Source: Pseudomonadota bacterium
GTDB taxonomy: Bacteria > Pseudomonadota > Gammaproteobacteria > Burkholderiales > Burkholderiaceae_C
Assembly: GCA_023442945.1 (NCBI GenBank)
Contig: JAEZWW010000102.1
Span: 1-36,295 of the forward strand
DNA length: 36,295 nucleotides
Direction: 5' to 3'
The position numbers were made by a program, and so were the translations under genes. How positions within the stretch are numbered: position 1 is the stretch's first letter; every line of letters begins with the position of its first letter. Positions 14,338 to 21,152 of the stretch are shown here, piece after piece. The notes under the pieces are model-generated. The model searched no databases and had not been told where the DNA came from. It worked only from the letters and a program-made list of their open reading frames with translations.

Positions 14338-15450
14338 ATGGCCTTGCCTTCCACCACCCAGACCGTCGACATTGCGCTGGACGAGCGCAGTTACCCCATC
14401 CTGATCGGCCCCGGCCTGCTGGACTCGCCGTCCGCGTTTGACCCCGCCGGCGCTGGCAGCAGTGCGCTGATCGTCACCAACACCACCGTCGGACCCTTGT
14501 ACGCCGACCAGCTGGCCCGCGTGCTGGCGCCACGCCACAGCGCGGTGCGCCAGCTGGCGCTGCCCGACGGTGAGCAATACAAAACCTGGGAAAGCCTGAA
14601 TCGGATTTTTGACGAGCTGCTCGGCCACGGCGCTGACCGCAAGACCACGCTGTACGCATTGGGCGGCGGCGTGGTGGGCGACATGACGGGCTTTGCCGCC
14701 GCCTGCTACATGCGCGGCGTGCCCTTCGTGCAGGTGCCGACCACGCTGCTGGCGCAGGTCGATTCATCTGTGGGTGGCAAGACGGCCATCAACCACCCGC
14801 TGGGCAAAAACATGGTGGGCGCCTTCTACCAGCCGCAGGCCGTCATCTGCGACCTGGACACGCTCAAGACCTTGCCGCCGCGCGAGATGTCGGCGGGTCT
14901 GGCGGAAGTCATCAAGTACGGCCCGATCGCCGACATGGCCTTCTTCGACTGGATCGAAGCGCACATCAACGCGCTGCGCGCCGGCGACCCGGCGGCGCTG
15001 GCCCACGCCGTGCGCTGCAGCTGCGAGATCAAGGCGCATGTCGTCGGCCAGGACGAGCGTGAAGCTGGCCTGCGCGCCATCCTCAACTTTGGCCACACCT
15101 TCGGCCACGCGATGGAAGCGGGCATGGGCTACGGCGCCTGGTTGCACGGTGAAGGCGTGGGCGCGGGCATGGTGATGGCAGCCGAGCTGTCGCGTGAACT
15201 GGGCTTGGTCGACGCCGCTTTCGTCCAGCGCTTGCGCCGCCTGATCGAGCGCGCCGGCCTGCCGGTGCGCGGCGCCGTCATCGACACCACCGACAACGCC
15301 GGCCGCTACCTGGAACTGATGCGCGTCGACAAGAAAGCCGAGGGCGGCGAGATCCGCTTCGTCGTCATCGACGGCCCCGGCCGTGCCGCCGTGCGCGCCG
15401 CGCCGGACGCGCTGGTGCGCCAGGTCATCGACCGCTGCTGCGCCGCCTGA
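14338..15450 (+). CDS. aroB: 3-Dehydroquinate synthase
   Basis: NAD- and metal-dependent enzyme converting DAHP to 3-dehydroquinate, step two of the shikimate pathway. From ATG 14338 the protein is 370 aa, within the usual 355-370 range; an earlier TTG at 14284 would add 18 residues without support. Motifs: DGEQYKTWES, GGGVVGDMTGFAAA (NAD-binding), PTTLLAQVDSSVGGKTAINHPLGKN, the metal-ligand glutamate in GLAEVIKYG, and metal-ligand histidines in NFGHTFGHA and the following LHGEGV. The LMRVDKKAEGG segment is a family hallmark. Complete, no anomalies. Confidence 0.97.
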   Translation: MALPSTTQTVDIALDERSYPILIGPGLLDSPSAFDPAGAGSSALIVTNTTVGPLYADQLARVLAPRHSAVRQLALPDGEQYKTWESLNRIFDELLGHGADRKTTLYALGGGVVGDMTGFAAACYMRGVPFVQVPTTLLAQVDSSVGGKTAINHPLGKNMVGAFYQPQAVICDLDTLKTLPPREMSAGLAEVIKYGPIADMAFFDWIEAHINALRAGDPAALAHAVRCSCEIKAHVVGQDEREAGLRAILNFGHTFGHAMEAGMGYGAWLHGEGVGAGMVMAAELSRELGLVDAAFVQRLRRLIERAGLPVRGAVIDTTDNAGRYLELMRVDKKAEGGEIRFVVIDGPGRAAVRAAPDALVRQVIDRCCAA

Positions 15451-15483
15451 TACGCGCCGTGCCGGTCGAAACTATGATTTTGC

Positions 15484-15524
15484 TAGCTGCCCGCGCAATC
15501 TGCACTAGGGCCAGAGCCTGATTT
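15484..15524 (+). repeat. Dispersed 42-bp repeat, copy 3 (supplies the dgt start)
   Basis: Begins TAGCTGCCCGCGCA and ends CTAGGGCCAGAGCCTGATTT. The last two bases are the first two of the dgt TTG start codon (15523-15525). A TATGAT hexamer (15472-15477) lies just before it, so the repeat would form the dgt 5' leader. Confidence 0.75.
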
Positions 15525-16668
15525 GACTGAAAAAGCCGTTAGCCTGGCCGCCTACGCCAGCGACCCTGCCCAGTCGCGCGGCCGCCTGCACCCCAGCGCG
15601 CCGGCGCCCACGCGCAATGCCTTTCAGCGCGACCGCGACCGCATCGTCCATTCCACCGCGTTCCGCCGCCTGGTCTACAAGACCCAGGTATTCGTCAACC
15701 ACGAAGGCGACCTGTTCCGCACGCGCATGACGCATTCGCTGGAGGTCGCGCAACTGGCGCGCTCCATCGCGCGGCCGATCGGCCTGCACGAAGATTTGGT
15801 GGAAGCGATTGCGCTGGCGCACGACTTGGGTCACACGCCCTTCGGCCACGCCGGGCAGGACGCGCTCAACGACTGCATGGCCGCGCACGGCGGGTTTGAG
15901 CACAACCTGCAAAGCCTGCGCGTGGTCGACCATCTGGAGCACCGCTACCCCGACCACGACGGCCTCAACCTCACGTTCGAGACGCGCGAAGGCATCCTCA
16001 AACACTGCTCGCCGGTCAACGCCCGCAAGCTGGAAGCGGCCGAGCCCGGCGGCGTCGCCCGCCGCTTCCTGGACCGCACCCAGCCCAGCCTGGAAGCGCA
16101 ACTGGCCAACCTGGCCGACGAGATCGCCTACAACGCGCACGACATCGACGACGGCGTGCGCTCCGGCCTGCTGACGTTGGACCAGGTGCAGGCCGTGCCG
16201 CTGTTCGCGCAGCACATGGCCACCGTGCAGCGCGACTTCCCCACGTTGCAGGGGCGGCGCGTGCTGTACGAATCCATCCGCCGCATGCTGTCGGCCCAGG
16301 TGTACGACGTGATCGCCGCGACGCAGGCCGCCATCGCCGCCGCGGCGCCTGTTGATGCCGATGCCGCGCGCCGCGCCGGCCCGCTGGTGCGCTTTGGCGA
16401 CGCCATGCGCGCGCAGTCGGCTGAACTGAAGCGCTTTCTCTTCGCCAACCTGTACCGCCACCCGCAGGTGACCGACACCACCGCGCGCGGCCGCCAGGTG
16501 GTGCGCGAACTGTTCGCCGCCTACCTGGCCGCCCCGGACGAGCTGCGCCCCAGCTTTGCCCAGCGCCCTGACCGCGAACGCGCCGTCGCGGACTACATCG
16601 CCGGCATGACCGACCGCTTCGCCCTGCGCGAGCACGAGCGCCTGACCGGGCAGCGTTTGCTGAGTTGA
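15523..16668 (+). CDS. dgt: dGTPase-like HD-domain nucleotidohydrolase
   Basis: Deoxyguanosinetriphosphate triphosphohydrolase-like protein that would hydrolyse dNTPs to deoxynucleoside and tripolyphosphate. The 381-aa product fits the shorter dgt-like type. HD-domain residues: His71 (RMTHSLEVAQ), His100-Asp101 (ALAHDLGHTPFGH) and a later Asp in NLADEIAYNAHDIDDG. FQRDRDRIVHSTAFRRLVYKTQVF and NHEGDLFRTR are family signatures. The start is TTG 15523; there is no in-frame ATG before the HD region, and the residues after it (VSLAAYASDPAQSRGRLHP) resemble normal family N-termini. The TTG lies on the edge of a dispersed repeat, so translation initiation depends on repeat sequence. Confidence 0.93.
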   Translation: MTEKAVSLAAYASDPAQSRGRLHPSAPAPTRNAFQRDRDRIVHSTAFRRLVYKTQVFVNHEGDLFRTRMTHSLEVAQLARSIARPIGLHEDLVEAIALAHDLGHTPFGHAGQDALNDCMAAHGGFEHNLQSLRVVDHLEHRYPDHDGLNLTFETREGILKHCSPVNARKLEAAEPGGVARRFLDRTQPSLEAQLANLADEIAYNAHDIDDGVRSGLLTLDQVQAVPLFAQHMATVQRDFPTLQGRRVLYESIRRMLSAQVYDVIAATQAAIAAAAPVDADAARRAGPLVRFGDAMRAQSAELKRFLFANLYRHPQVTDTTARGRQVVRELFAAYLAAPDELRPSFAQRPDRERAVADYIAGMTDRFALREHERLTGQRLLS

Positions 16669-16846
16669 CGCCGTGCCTGAGTTGGCCCATGGGCCTGCGA
16701 ACGGGTGCGTATTGACCGCGCCCATCACCGCGACCTGCTGACGCGCCGAGATTGCCCAAGTGGCGTCCGTGCCACCCTGTGCAACAGCACCCAGCGCCGA
16801 TGCCCCCGTTCCAGCGTCGTCCGGCGGCGCGCGGCATGATCGCAGC

Positions 16847-18061
16847 ATGACGCCCTCCGCCGCACCTACCACCCACCCGCGTGCCGCCGCCTGGATCGTC
16901 ATCCTCGCCGGCGTCAGCGCCGCGCTGCACGTGGGCAAGCTCCCGCCGGCGATCCCGGCGCTGCAGGCCGAACTGGGCCTGACGCTGGTGCAGGCGGGCT
17001 TTCTGCTGTCGTTGGTGCAGCTGGCGACCATGGCGCTGGGGCTGGTGGCCGGCTTATTGGCGGACGGCATCGGGCTGCGCCGCTGCGTGCTGATCGGCCT
17101 CAGTGTCCTGGTGTTGGCGGGCGCGGCGGGCGGCTTCATGCACAGCGCCACCGGCTTGCTGGTGCTGCGCGCGGTGGAAGGCGTGGGCGTGCTGCTGGTC
17201 ACGGTGCCCGCGCCCAGCCTGGTGCGGCGCAACGTGCCGCCGACGCAGCTGACGCGCATGCTCGGCTTCTGGGGCGCCTTCATGCCGTTCGGCACGGCGG
17301 CGGCGCTGCTACTGGGTCCGGCGGTGATTCCCTGGGGCGGCTGGTCGGGGTGGTGGTGGCTGGTGTCGGCGTTTTCGGCGGTGATGGCGGTCTGGGTCTG
17401 GTGCGGTGTACCGGCCGACGCACGGGCCAATGGCGCGGCCCAAGGCAGCGCGGCGACACCCTGGCCGGCGCGCCTGCGGCAGACCTTGCGCAGCCTGGGT
17501 CCCTGGTTGGGCGCGGGCACCTTTGCCGTGTATTCGGCGCAGTGGCTGGCGGTCGTGGGCTTCCTGCCTTCGCTGTACCAGCAAGCCGGCTGGGGCGGCG
17601 CGCGTGGCGCGGTGCTGACCGCGGGTGTGGCGGGTGTCAACATCTTCGGCAACGTGCTGGCCGGGCGCCTGCTGGCGCGCGGCGTGCCGGCGCACCGCCT
17701 GCTGTGGGCCGGTTTTGGCGCGATGGCGCTGGGCGCGGTGCTGGCGTTTTCTGATCTGACCGCGGGCAGCGCCGTGCTGCGCTACGTGGGCGCGCTGCTG
17801 TTTTCGGCCATCGGCGGGCTGATCCCCGGCACGCTGTTCGGCTTGGCGCCACGCCTGGCACCGGGCGAACACAGCATTGCCACCACCGTCGGGCTGATGC
17901 AGCAGCTGTCGGCCGTGGGGCAGGTCGGCGGGCCGCCGCTGGCCGCGTGGTTGGCCGCGCAGGTCGGCGGCTGGCAGCTGACCTGGGTGATGACCGGCGC
18001 TTGCTGCGCCGCGGGCGCGTTGCTGGCCGCGCTGATCGGGCAGCGCCTGCGGCGTTCATAG
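16847..18061 (+). CDS. MFS transporter, CynX/NimT-like
   Basis: A 404-aa inner-membrane protein with about 12 hydrophobic helices in two halves separated by a cytosolic loop (about 190-220). The N-terminal half has the MFS loop 2-3 motif as GLLADGIGLRRCVL. The substrate is unknown; similarity in feel is to cyanate/nitroimidazole-type (CynX/NimT) carriers, which is tentative. ATG 16847 is preferred because a start at 16760 would add 29 polar Pro/Ala/Ser residues before the first helix. The stop overlaps the first base of a repeat copy (18061-18106). It stands alone after dgt (178-bp gap). Confidence 0.8.
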   Translation: MTPSAAPTTHPRAAAWIVILAGVSAALHVGKLPPAIPALQAELGLTLVQAGFLLSLVQLATMALGLVAGLLADGIGLRRCVLIGLSVLVLAGAAGGFMHSATGLLVLRAVEGVGVLLVTVPAPSLVRRNVPPTQLTRMLGFWGAFMPFGTAAALLLGPAVIPWGGWSGWWWLVSAFSAVMAVWVWCGVPADARANGAAQGSAATPWPARLRQTLRSLGPWLGAGTFAVYSAQWLAVVGFLPSLYQQAGWGGARGAVLTAGVAGVNIFGNVLAGRLLARGVPAHRLLWAGFGAMALGAVLAFSDLTAGSAVLRYVGALLFSAIGGLIPGTLFGLAPRLAPGEHSIATTVGLMQQLSAVGQVGGPPLAAWLAAQVGGWQLTWVMTGACCAAGALLAALIGQRLRRS

Positions 18062-18106
18062 CCAAATGGGCCGGTGGCGCTACAACCACCTGCGCGGCCA
18101 GCTATG
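18061..18106 (-). repeat. Dispersed 42-bp repeat, copy 4
   Basis: On the minus strand it begins ATAGCTGGCCGCGCAG and ends CCATTT. It matches copy 7 at about 33 of 42 positions by hand alignment. It starts at the MFS stop codon and lies 44 bp before the DUF1415 start. Confidence 0.75.
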
Positions 18107-18150
18107 TTTTTAAGAGTAAGTGGGCAGCCAAGACAAGGCACAATAGCGGC

Positions 18151-18750
18151 ATGAACGCTGCCACCGCTGCCCCCTTGGGTGACGACGCCCTGCGCGCCGC
18201 CGTCATCGCCGACACCCAACGCTGGCTGGAGCGCGCGGTGATCGGCCTGAACCTGTGCCCCTTCGCCAAGGCGCCGCAGGTCAAAGGCCAGGTGCACTAC
18301 GCCGTCTGCCTGTCGCCCGAGCCCGAAGCGCTGTTGCTGCAACTGCAGGACGAGTTGAACGCCCTGGCCGACGCCGACCCTGAAGCGCGCGAAACCACGC
18401 TGCTGATGGTGCCGCGCCAGATGGCCGACTTTCTGGCGTTCAACGACTTCCTGGACGCGACCGACGCCATGCTGGAAGACCTGGGCCTGGAAGGCGAGCT
18501 GCAGGTCGCGCCCTTTCACCCGCACTTCCAGTTTGACGGCACCGAGCCGGACGACATCGGCAACGCCACCAACCGATCGCCGTACCCGACGCTGCACCTG
18601 CTGCGCGAAGAAAGCATCGACCGCGCGGTCGAGGCTTTTCCTGAGGCCGAAGAAATCTTCGAAGGCAACATCGCCAAGCTGGAAAAGCTGGGCGCCGCCG
18701 GCTGGGCCGCGTTGGACGTGGGCCCGAGCGTGCCCGAAGACCAGCGCTGA
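18151..18750 (+). CDS. DUF1415 family protein
   Basis: A 199-aa soluble protein of unknown function. The DUF1415 signature is clear: WLERAVIGLNLCPFAKAP near the N-terminus, ETTLLMVP, DFLAFNDFLDATDAMLEDLGLEGELQVAPFHPHFQF, and NATNRSPYPTLHLLREESIDRAV. The conserved Cys in LNLCPFA and the His-rich FHPHFQF could bind a metal or be catalytic, but that is inference. ATG 18151 is supported by the family N-terminus; the frame continues upstream into the MFS gene without similarity. CACAAT (18140-18145) ends about 6 nt before the ATG, another near-leaderless arrangement. Followed closely by the DUF2007 and methyltransferase genes. Confidence 0.88.
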   Translation: MNAATAAPLGDDALRAAVIADTQRWLERAVIGLNLCPFAKAPQVKGQVHYAVCLSPEPEALLLQLQDELNALADADPEARETTLLMVPRQMADFLAFNDFLDATDAMLEDLGLEGELQVAPFHPHFQFDGTEPDDIGNATNRSPYPTLHLLREESIDRAVEAFPEAEEIFEGNIAKLEKLGAAGWAALDVGPSVPEDQR

Positions 18751-18779
18751 AGCGCGCAGCCAAAGACGAGCACCGCGCC

Positions 18780-19226
18780 ATGTGGACCACCGTGCACCGT
18801 GAGATCAGCCCTTGGGACGCGCACATCGTCGCGGGCTTGCTGCAGGCCGAGGGGTTGACGCCCTTTCTGCATTCGGTGCAGCACGTGGGTGCCAACTGGC
18901 CGATGTCGCTCATGCTCGGCATGGTGCGCGTACAGGTGCCGCTGGCAGAAGCCGATGCCGCACGCGCCGTGCTGCAGGCTTGGCGCCAGGGTGAGTACGA
19001 CGCCGCGCTCACCACCGAACAAGCGCTGCCCGGCGCCGTGCACTGCCCGCGCTGCCAGCAGTACCGCTGGCGCATGCAGCGCAGTGGCTGGGCGCGCATG
19101 CTGGACGTGTTCTGCGGTTTCTTTTTTTCAGGTTCGATCTTTGTGCCCGAAGTGGCGGGCCGCCGCTGCGGTGGCTGCGGCCTGCGCCAGACCCTGGCCG
19201 AGATGGATGAAGGGACGCCGGCATGA
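18780..19226 (+). CDS. DUF2007-like protein with a C-terminal zinc ribbon
   Basis: A 148-aa soluble protein. The N-terminal 75 residues have the DUF2007 pattern (W-T-T-V...EISPWDAHIVAGLLQAEGLTPFL...VQVPLAEADAARAVLQ), a ferredoxin-like fold described as a putative signal-transducing domain. The C-terminal part carries two cysteine pairs, Cys89-x2-Cys92 (HCPRCQQ) and Cys130-x2-Cys133 (RRCGGCG), likely a zinc ribbon. The hydrophobic stretch between them (LDVFCGFFFSGSIFV) is odd for a ribbon and may pack on a partner or a membrane. It starts 29 nt after the DUF1415 gene, and its stop overlaps the next ATG by 4 nt, so the three genes probably form an operon. Function unknown. Confidence 0.75.
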   Translation: MWTTVHREISPWDAHIVAGLLQAEGLTPFLHSVQHVGANWPMSLMLGMVRVQVPLAEADAARAVLQAWRQGEYDAALTTEQALPGAVHCPRCQQYRWRMQRSGWARMLDVFCGFFFSGSIFVPEVAGRRCGGCGLRQTLAEMDEGTPA

Positions 19227-20194
19227 ACACGCCCACCCGCAAGGAACAGCGCAAGACTACAAAAACAGGAGCTGGCCGCGCAGAAGGCACTAAGGCCGCA
19301 GGCCCAAAAGATGCTGAATCGGCGGTACGCGCCGAATTGCGCCCAGGCCAGTCGATCGAGCTGCTGAAAGCCCTGCACATCCTCACGCGCGACGGCCGGC
19401 TCAACCAGGATTCGCGCCGCAAGCTCAAGCAGGTCGAACACCTGGTGCAGTTCATCGAGAAGCAGATCGCCGAGCTGGCGCCGCACGGCGCCGAGCTGAC
19501 GCTGGCCGACCACGGCGCGGGCAAGTCTTACCTGGGTTTCATCCTGTACGACCTGTGCCTGAAGGCCGCCGGCAGCGGGCGCGTGTTCGGGATCGAAACG
19601 CGGGGCGAGCTGGTGGAGCGTTCGCGCGCGCTGGCCGACCAGCTGGGCTTTGGGCGCATGGATTTCCTGGCCATCAGCGCCGCCGATTCGGCGCACGACG
19701 CGGCGCTGCCCGAGCGCATCGACGTCGTCACCGCGCTGCACGCCTGCGACACGGCGACCGACGACGCCATCGCCTTCGGGCTGGCCAAGCAGGCGCAGGC
19801 CATGGTGTTGGTGCCCTGCTGCCAGGCCGAGCTGGCCGCCAGCCTGCGCCAGAACAAGGCGCTGCAGCTGTCGCGCACGCCGCTGGCCGAGCTGTGGCGC
19901 CACCCGCTGCACACGCGCGAAATGGGCAGCCAACTGACCAACGTGCTGCGCTGCCTGTACCTGGAATCGCAGGGCTACAGCGTGACCGTGACCGAGCTGG
20001 TCGGCTGGGAACACAGCCTGAAAAACGAGCTGATCATCGCCCGCTGGACCGGCCAGAAAAAGCGCAGCGCGGCCGAACGGCTGAAGGCGTTGCTGGCCGA
20101 GTTTGGGTTGCAGGGGCTGCTGCCGTTGCGTTACCCACGGCTGGCGGAGGCGGCGCCGAATGGGGCAGAAGGCGCGGTGGCCGAGGCGCGGTAA
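19223..20194 (+). CDS. Class I SAM-dependent methyltransferase (Methyltransf_32-like)
   Basis: A 323-aa soluble protein with a Rossmann methyltransferase core. Motif I is LADHGAGKSYLG (94-105), the acidic SAM-ribose position is GIETRG (123-128), and ALHACDTATDD (171-181) and PCCQAEL (198-204) fit the Methyltransf_32 type with its His-Ala-Cys and Pro-Cys-Cys signatures. The N-terminal helical part (40-90) may bind substrate. Substrate is unknown; RNA is a guess from the family. Residues about 16-29 are encoded by an in-frame copy of the dispersed repeat, so the first 38 residues are probably a dispensable, variable extension. It overlaps the upstream gene (ATGA). The C-terminal tail is Ala/Glu-rich. 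Confidence 0.85.
   Translation: MNTPTRKEQRKTTKTGAGRAEGTKAAGPKDAESAVRAELRPGQSIELLKALHILTRDGRLNQDSRRKLKQVEHLVQFIEKQIAELAPHGAELTLADHGAGKSYLGFILYDLCLKAAGSGRVFGIETRGELVERSRALADQLGFGRMDFLAISAADSAHDAALPERIDVVTALHACDTATDDAIAFGLAKQAQAMVLVPCCQAELAASLRQNKALQLSRTPLAELWRHPLHTREMGSQLTNVLRCLYLESQGYSVTVTELVGWEHSLKNELIIARWTGQKKRSAAERLKALLAEFGLQGLLPLRYPRLAEAAPNGAEGAVAEAR
19268..19309 (+). repeat. Dispersed 42-bp repeat, copy 8 (inside the methyltransferase gene)
   Basis: Contains AGCTGGCCGCGCAGA, then CTAAGGCC and AGGCCC, aligning with the consensus at about 27 of 42 positions without gaps. It lies in frame within the N-terminal extension of the methyltransferase and introduces no stop codon. Confidence 0.55.
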
Positions 20195-20249
20195 GCACTA
20201 ACGGCGCGCGCTTGGCCGTACGGTGCCCGGTTGGCCAAGACGGCTGCCG

Positions 20250-20266
20250 GCCAGCGCCGCGCTGGC
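20250..20266. repeat. Short perfect palindrome between convergent genes
   Basis: GCCAGCGC and GCGCTGGC flank a single C. It sits 56 nt after the methyltransferase stop, with no T-run. It could slow polymerase or be incidental in GC-rich DNA. Confidence 0.35.
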
Positions 20267-20283
20267 GAACTCGATCTCACCAA

Positions 20284-20312
20284 CAAAAACGCCCGCAGCG
20301 CGCTGCGGGCGT
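20284..20312 (-). terminator. Intrinsic terminator of the BON lipoprotein gene
   Basis: CGCCCGCAGCG (20290-20300) and CGCTGCGGGCG (20301-20311) form a perfect GC-rich dyad. On the minus strand it is followed by TTTTTG. It begins about 20 nt past the stop at 20332, and serves the minus strand; on the plus strand no T-run follows. Confidence 0.8.
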
Positions 20313-20331
20313 GGGGCGGGCGCTGAGCCGC

Positions 20332-20865
20332 TCAGTGCGTTGCCAGCCGGTCTTCGACCTCGCGCACGCCCGGCACGCGGCGGGCGGTGTCGATCGCCAG
20401 GCCGAAGGCCGGTTGGCCGGCGATGGGGGTGCCGCTCAGGCGGATCACGCCGGTGCTGGGCGATTCGACCAGGATGCTGGTGCCCAGGCGCCGGTCGGCG
20501 CGGAAGGCGGCCTGCACGCGCCGCACCATGTCTTCGCGTTGGGCGCTGGCGGCGCGGTTGTAATCCTCGGTCGCCTGTTCCGGCGTGCGACCACCGGGGT
20601 AGCGGCCGTCCGGGTAGCGCCCGTCGGGGCGACGGCGGTTGTCGGGGTAGCGGCCATCGGGGTAGTACCGACCATCGTTCGGGTTGTAGCGGCCGTCGTT
20701 GGGGTAATAGCGGCCTTCGTTGGGCGGGTAGTAACGCCCATCGGAATAACCCCCGTTGTCGGGGTAGTAGCCGCCACCGGGGTAATAGCCATCGGAGGCG
20801 CAGGCGGACAGCAGCGCAGCGGCGCTCAGAGCCAGCGCGGTGGGGACGAACAGACGACGTGACAT
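20332..20865 (-). CDS. Lipoprotein with a Tyr/Pro/Gly/Asp repeat region and a C-terminal BON domain
   Basis: A 177-aa lipoprotein. The signal ends in lipobox LLSAC (Cys22). Residues about 26-95 are low complexity, built from degenerate units such as GRYYPNDGRY, GRYNPNDGRY and GRYPDGRYPG. Residues about 105-177 form a BON-like domain (helix, then LGTSILVESPSTGVIRLSGTPI and a closing VPGVREVEDRLAT). BON domains occur in periplasmic or outer-membrane-associated proteins such as OsmY. The repeat may serve as a flexible or cell-wall-associated spacer; that is inference. Upstream on the minus strand are AGAGGAAG as Shine-Dalgarno, TAATAT (20907-20902) as a possible -10, and the palindrome GAAACGTTTC between them. 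Confidence 0.83.
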   Translation of the reverse strand: MSRRLFVPTALALSAAALLSACASDGYYPGGGYYPDNGGYSDGRYYPPNEGRYYPNDGRYNPNDGRYYPDGRYPDNRRRPDGRYPDGRYPGGRTPEQATEDYNRAASAQREDMVRRVQAAFRADRRLGTSILVESPSTGVIRLSGTPIAGQPAFGLAIDTARRVPGVREVEDRLATH

Positions 20866-20885
20866 CGCGGCTTCCTCTCAAGAAT

Positions 20886-20907
20886 GAAACGTTTCGAATT
20901 CATATTA
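20886..20907 (-). promoter_or_regulatory. Candidate -10 with a downstream LacI-type operator-like palindrome
   Basis: On the minus strand TAATAT (20907-20902) is followed by the perfect palindrome GAAACGTTTC (20895-20886) and then the Shine-Dalgarno of the BON lipoprotein. The centre is CG and the context TCGAAACGTTTCA resembles LacI/GalR-family operators. No -35 match. Low confidence, sequence-only. Confidence 0.35.
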
Positions 20908-21020
20908 CGCGCGCGCCCCCCACCGCGCCGTCAGCCAGCGCCGACAGATGCGGGCGCGCGGGTGCCCGCGCGTGACTTTGACCGCGAAAGCGGGGGTTGA
21001 TACCGCTGGATACAGGGCGC

Positions 21021-21074
21021 GGTGGCGGTGGCGGTGGCGGTGGCGGTGGCGGTGGCGGTGGCGGTGGCGGTGGC
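21021..21074. repeat. (GGTGGC)9 hexanucleotide microsatellite
   Basis: Nine exact, uninterrupted copies of GGTGGC on the plus strand, 54 bp, in the 287-bp gap between the prmC stop and the BON lipoprotein start. It lies about 155 bp upstream of the latter. No credible gene crosses it. The regularly spaced GG pairs could fold into two-tier G-quadruplexes, and the array is a likely site of slippage. The rest of this gap shows nothing else I can name. Confidence 0.9.
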
Positions 21075-21152
21075 GCGTCGGGCGATGGGCGATGGGGCGC
21101 ACAGGCGTCGCGCACCCGGGCATTCGGCGGCCGTCCGCTCAAGCTGGCGCGT

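Noticed and set aside
15505..17652. Long minus-strand frame opposite dgt and the MFS gene
   Set aside because: It is the complement of two well-supported genes; its composition (Arg/Ala/Gly-rich, no motif) is typical of shadow frames in GC-rich DNA.
18440..20014. 524-aa minus-strand frame opposite the methyltransferase and DUF genes
   Set aside because: It overlaps three plus-strand genes with clear family motifs and has no recognisable domain.
20578..20796. CRISPR-like array from the regular repeats in the Tyr-rich lipoprotein
   Set aside because: The periodicity is coding (GRYYP-type units in one open frame) and there are no unique spacers.
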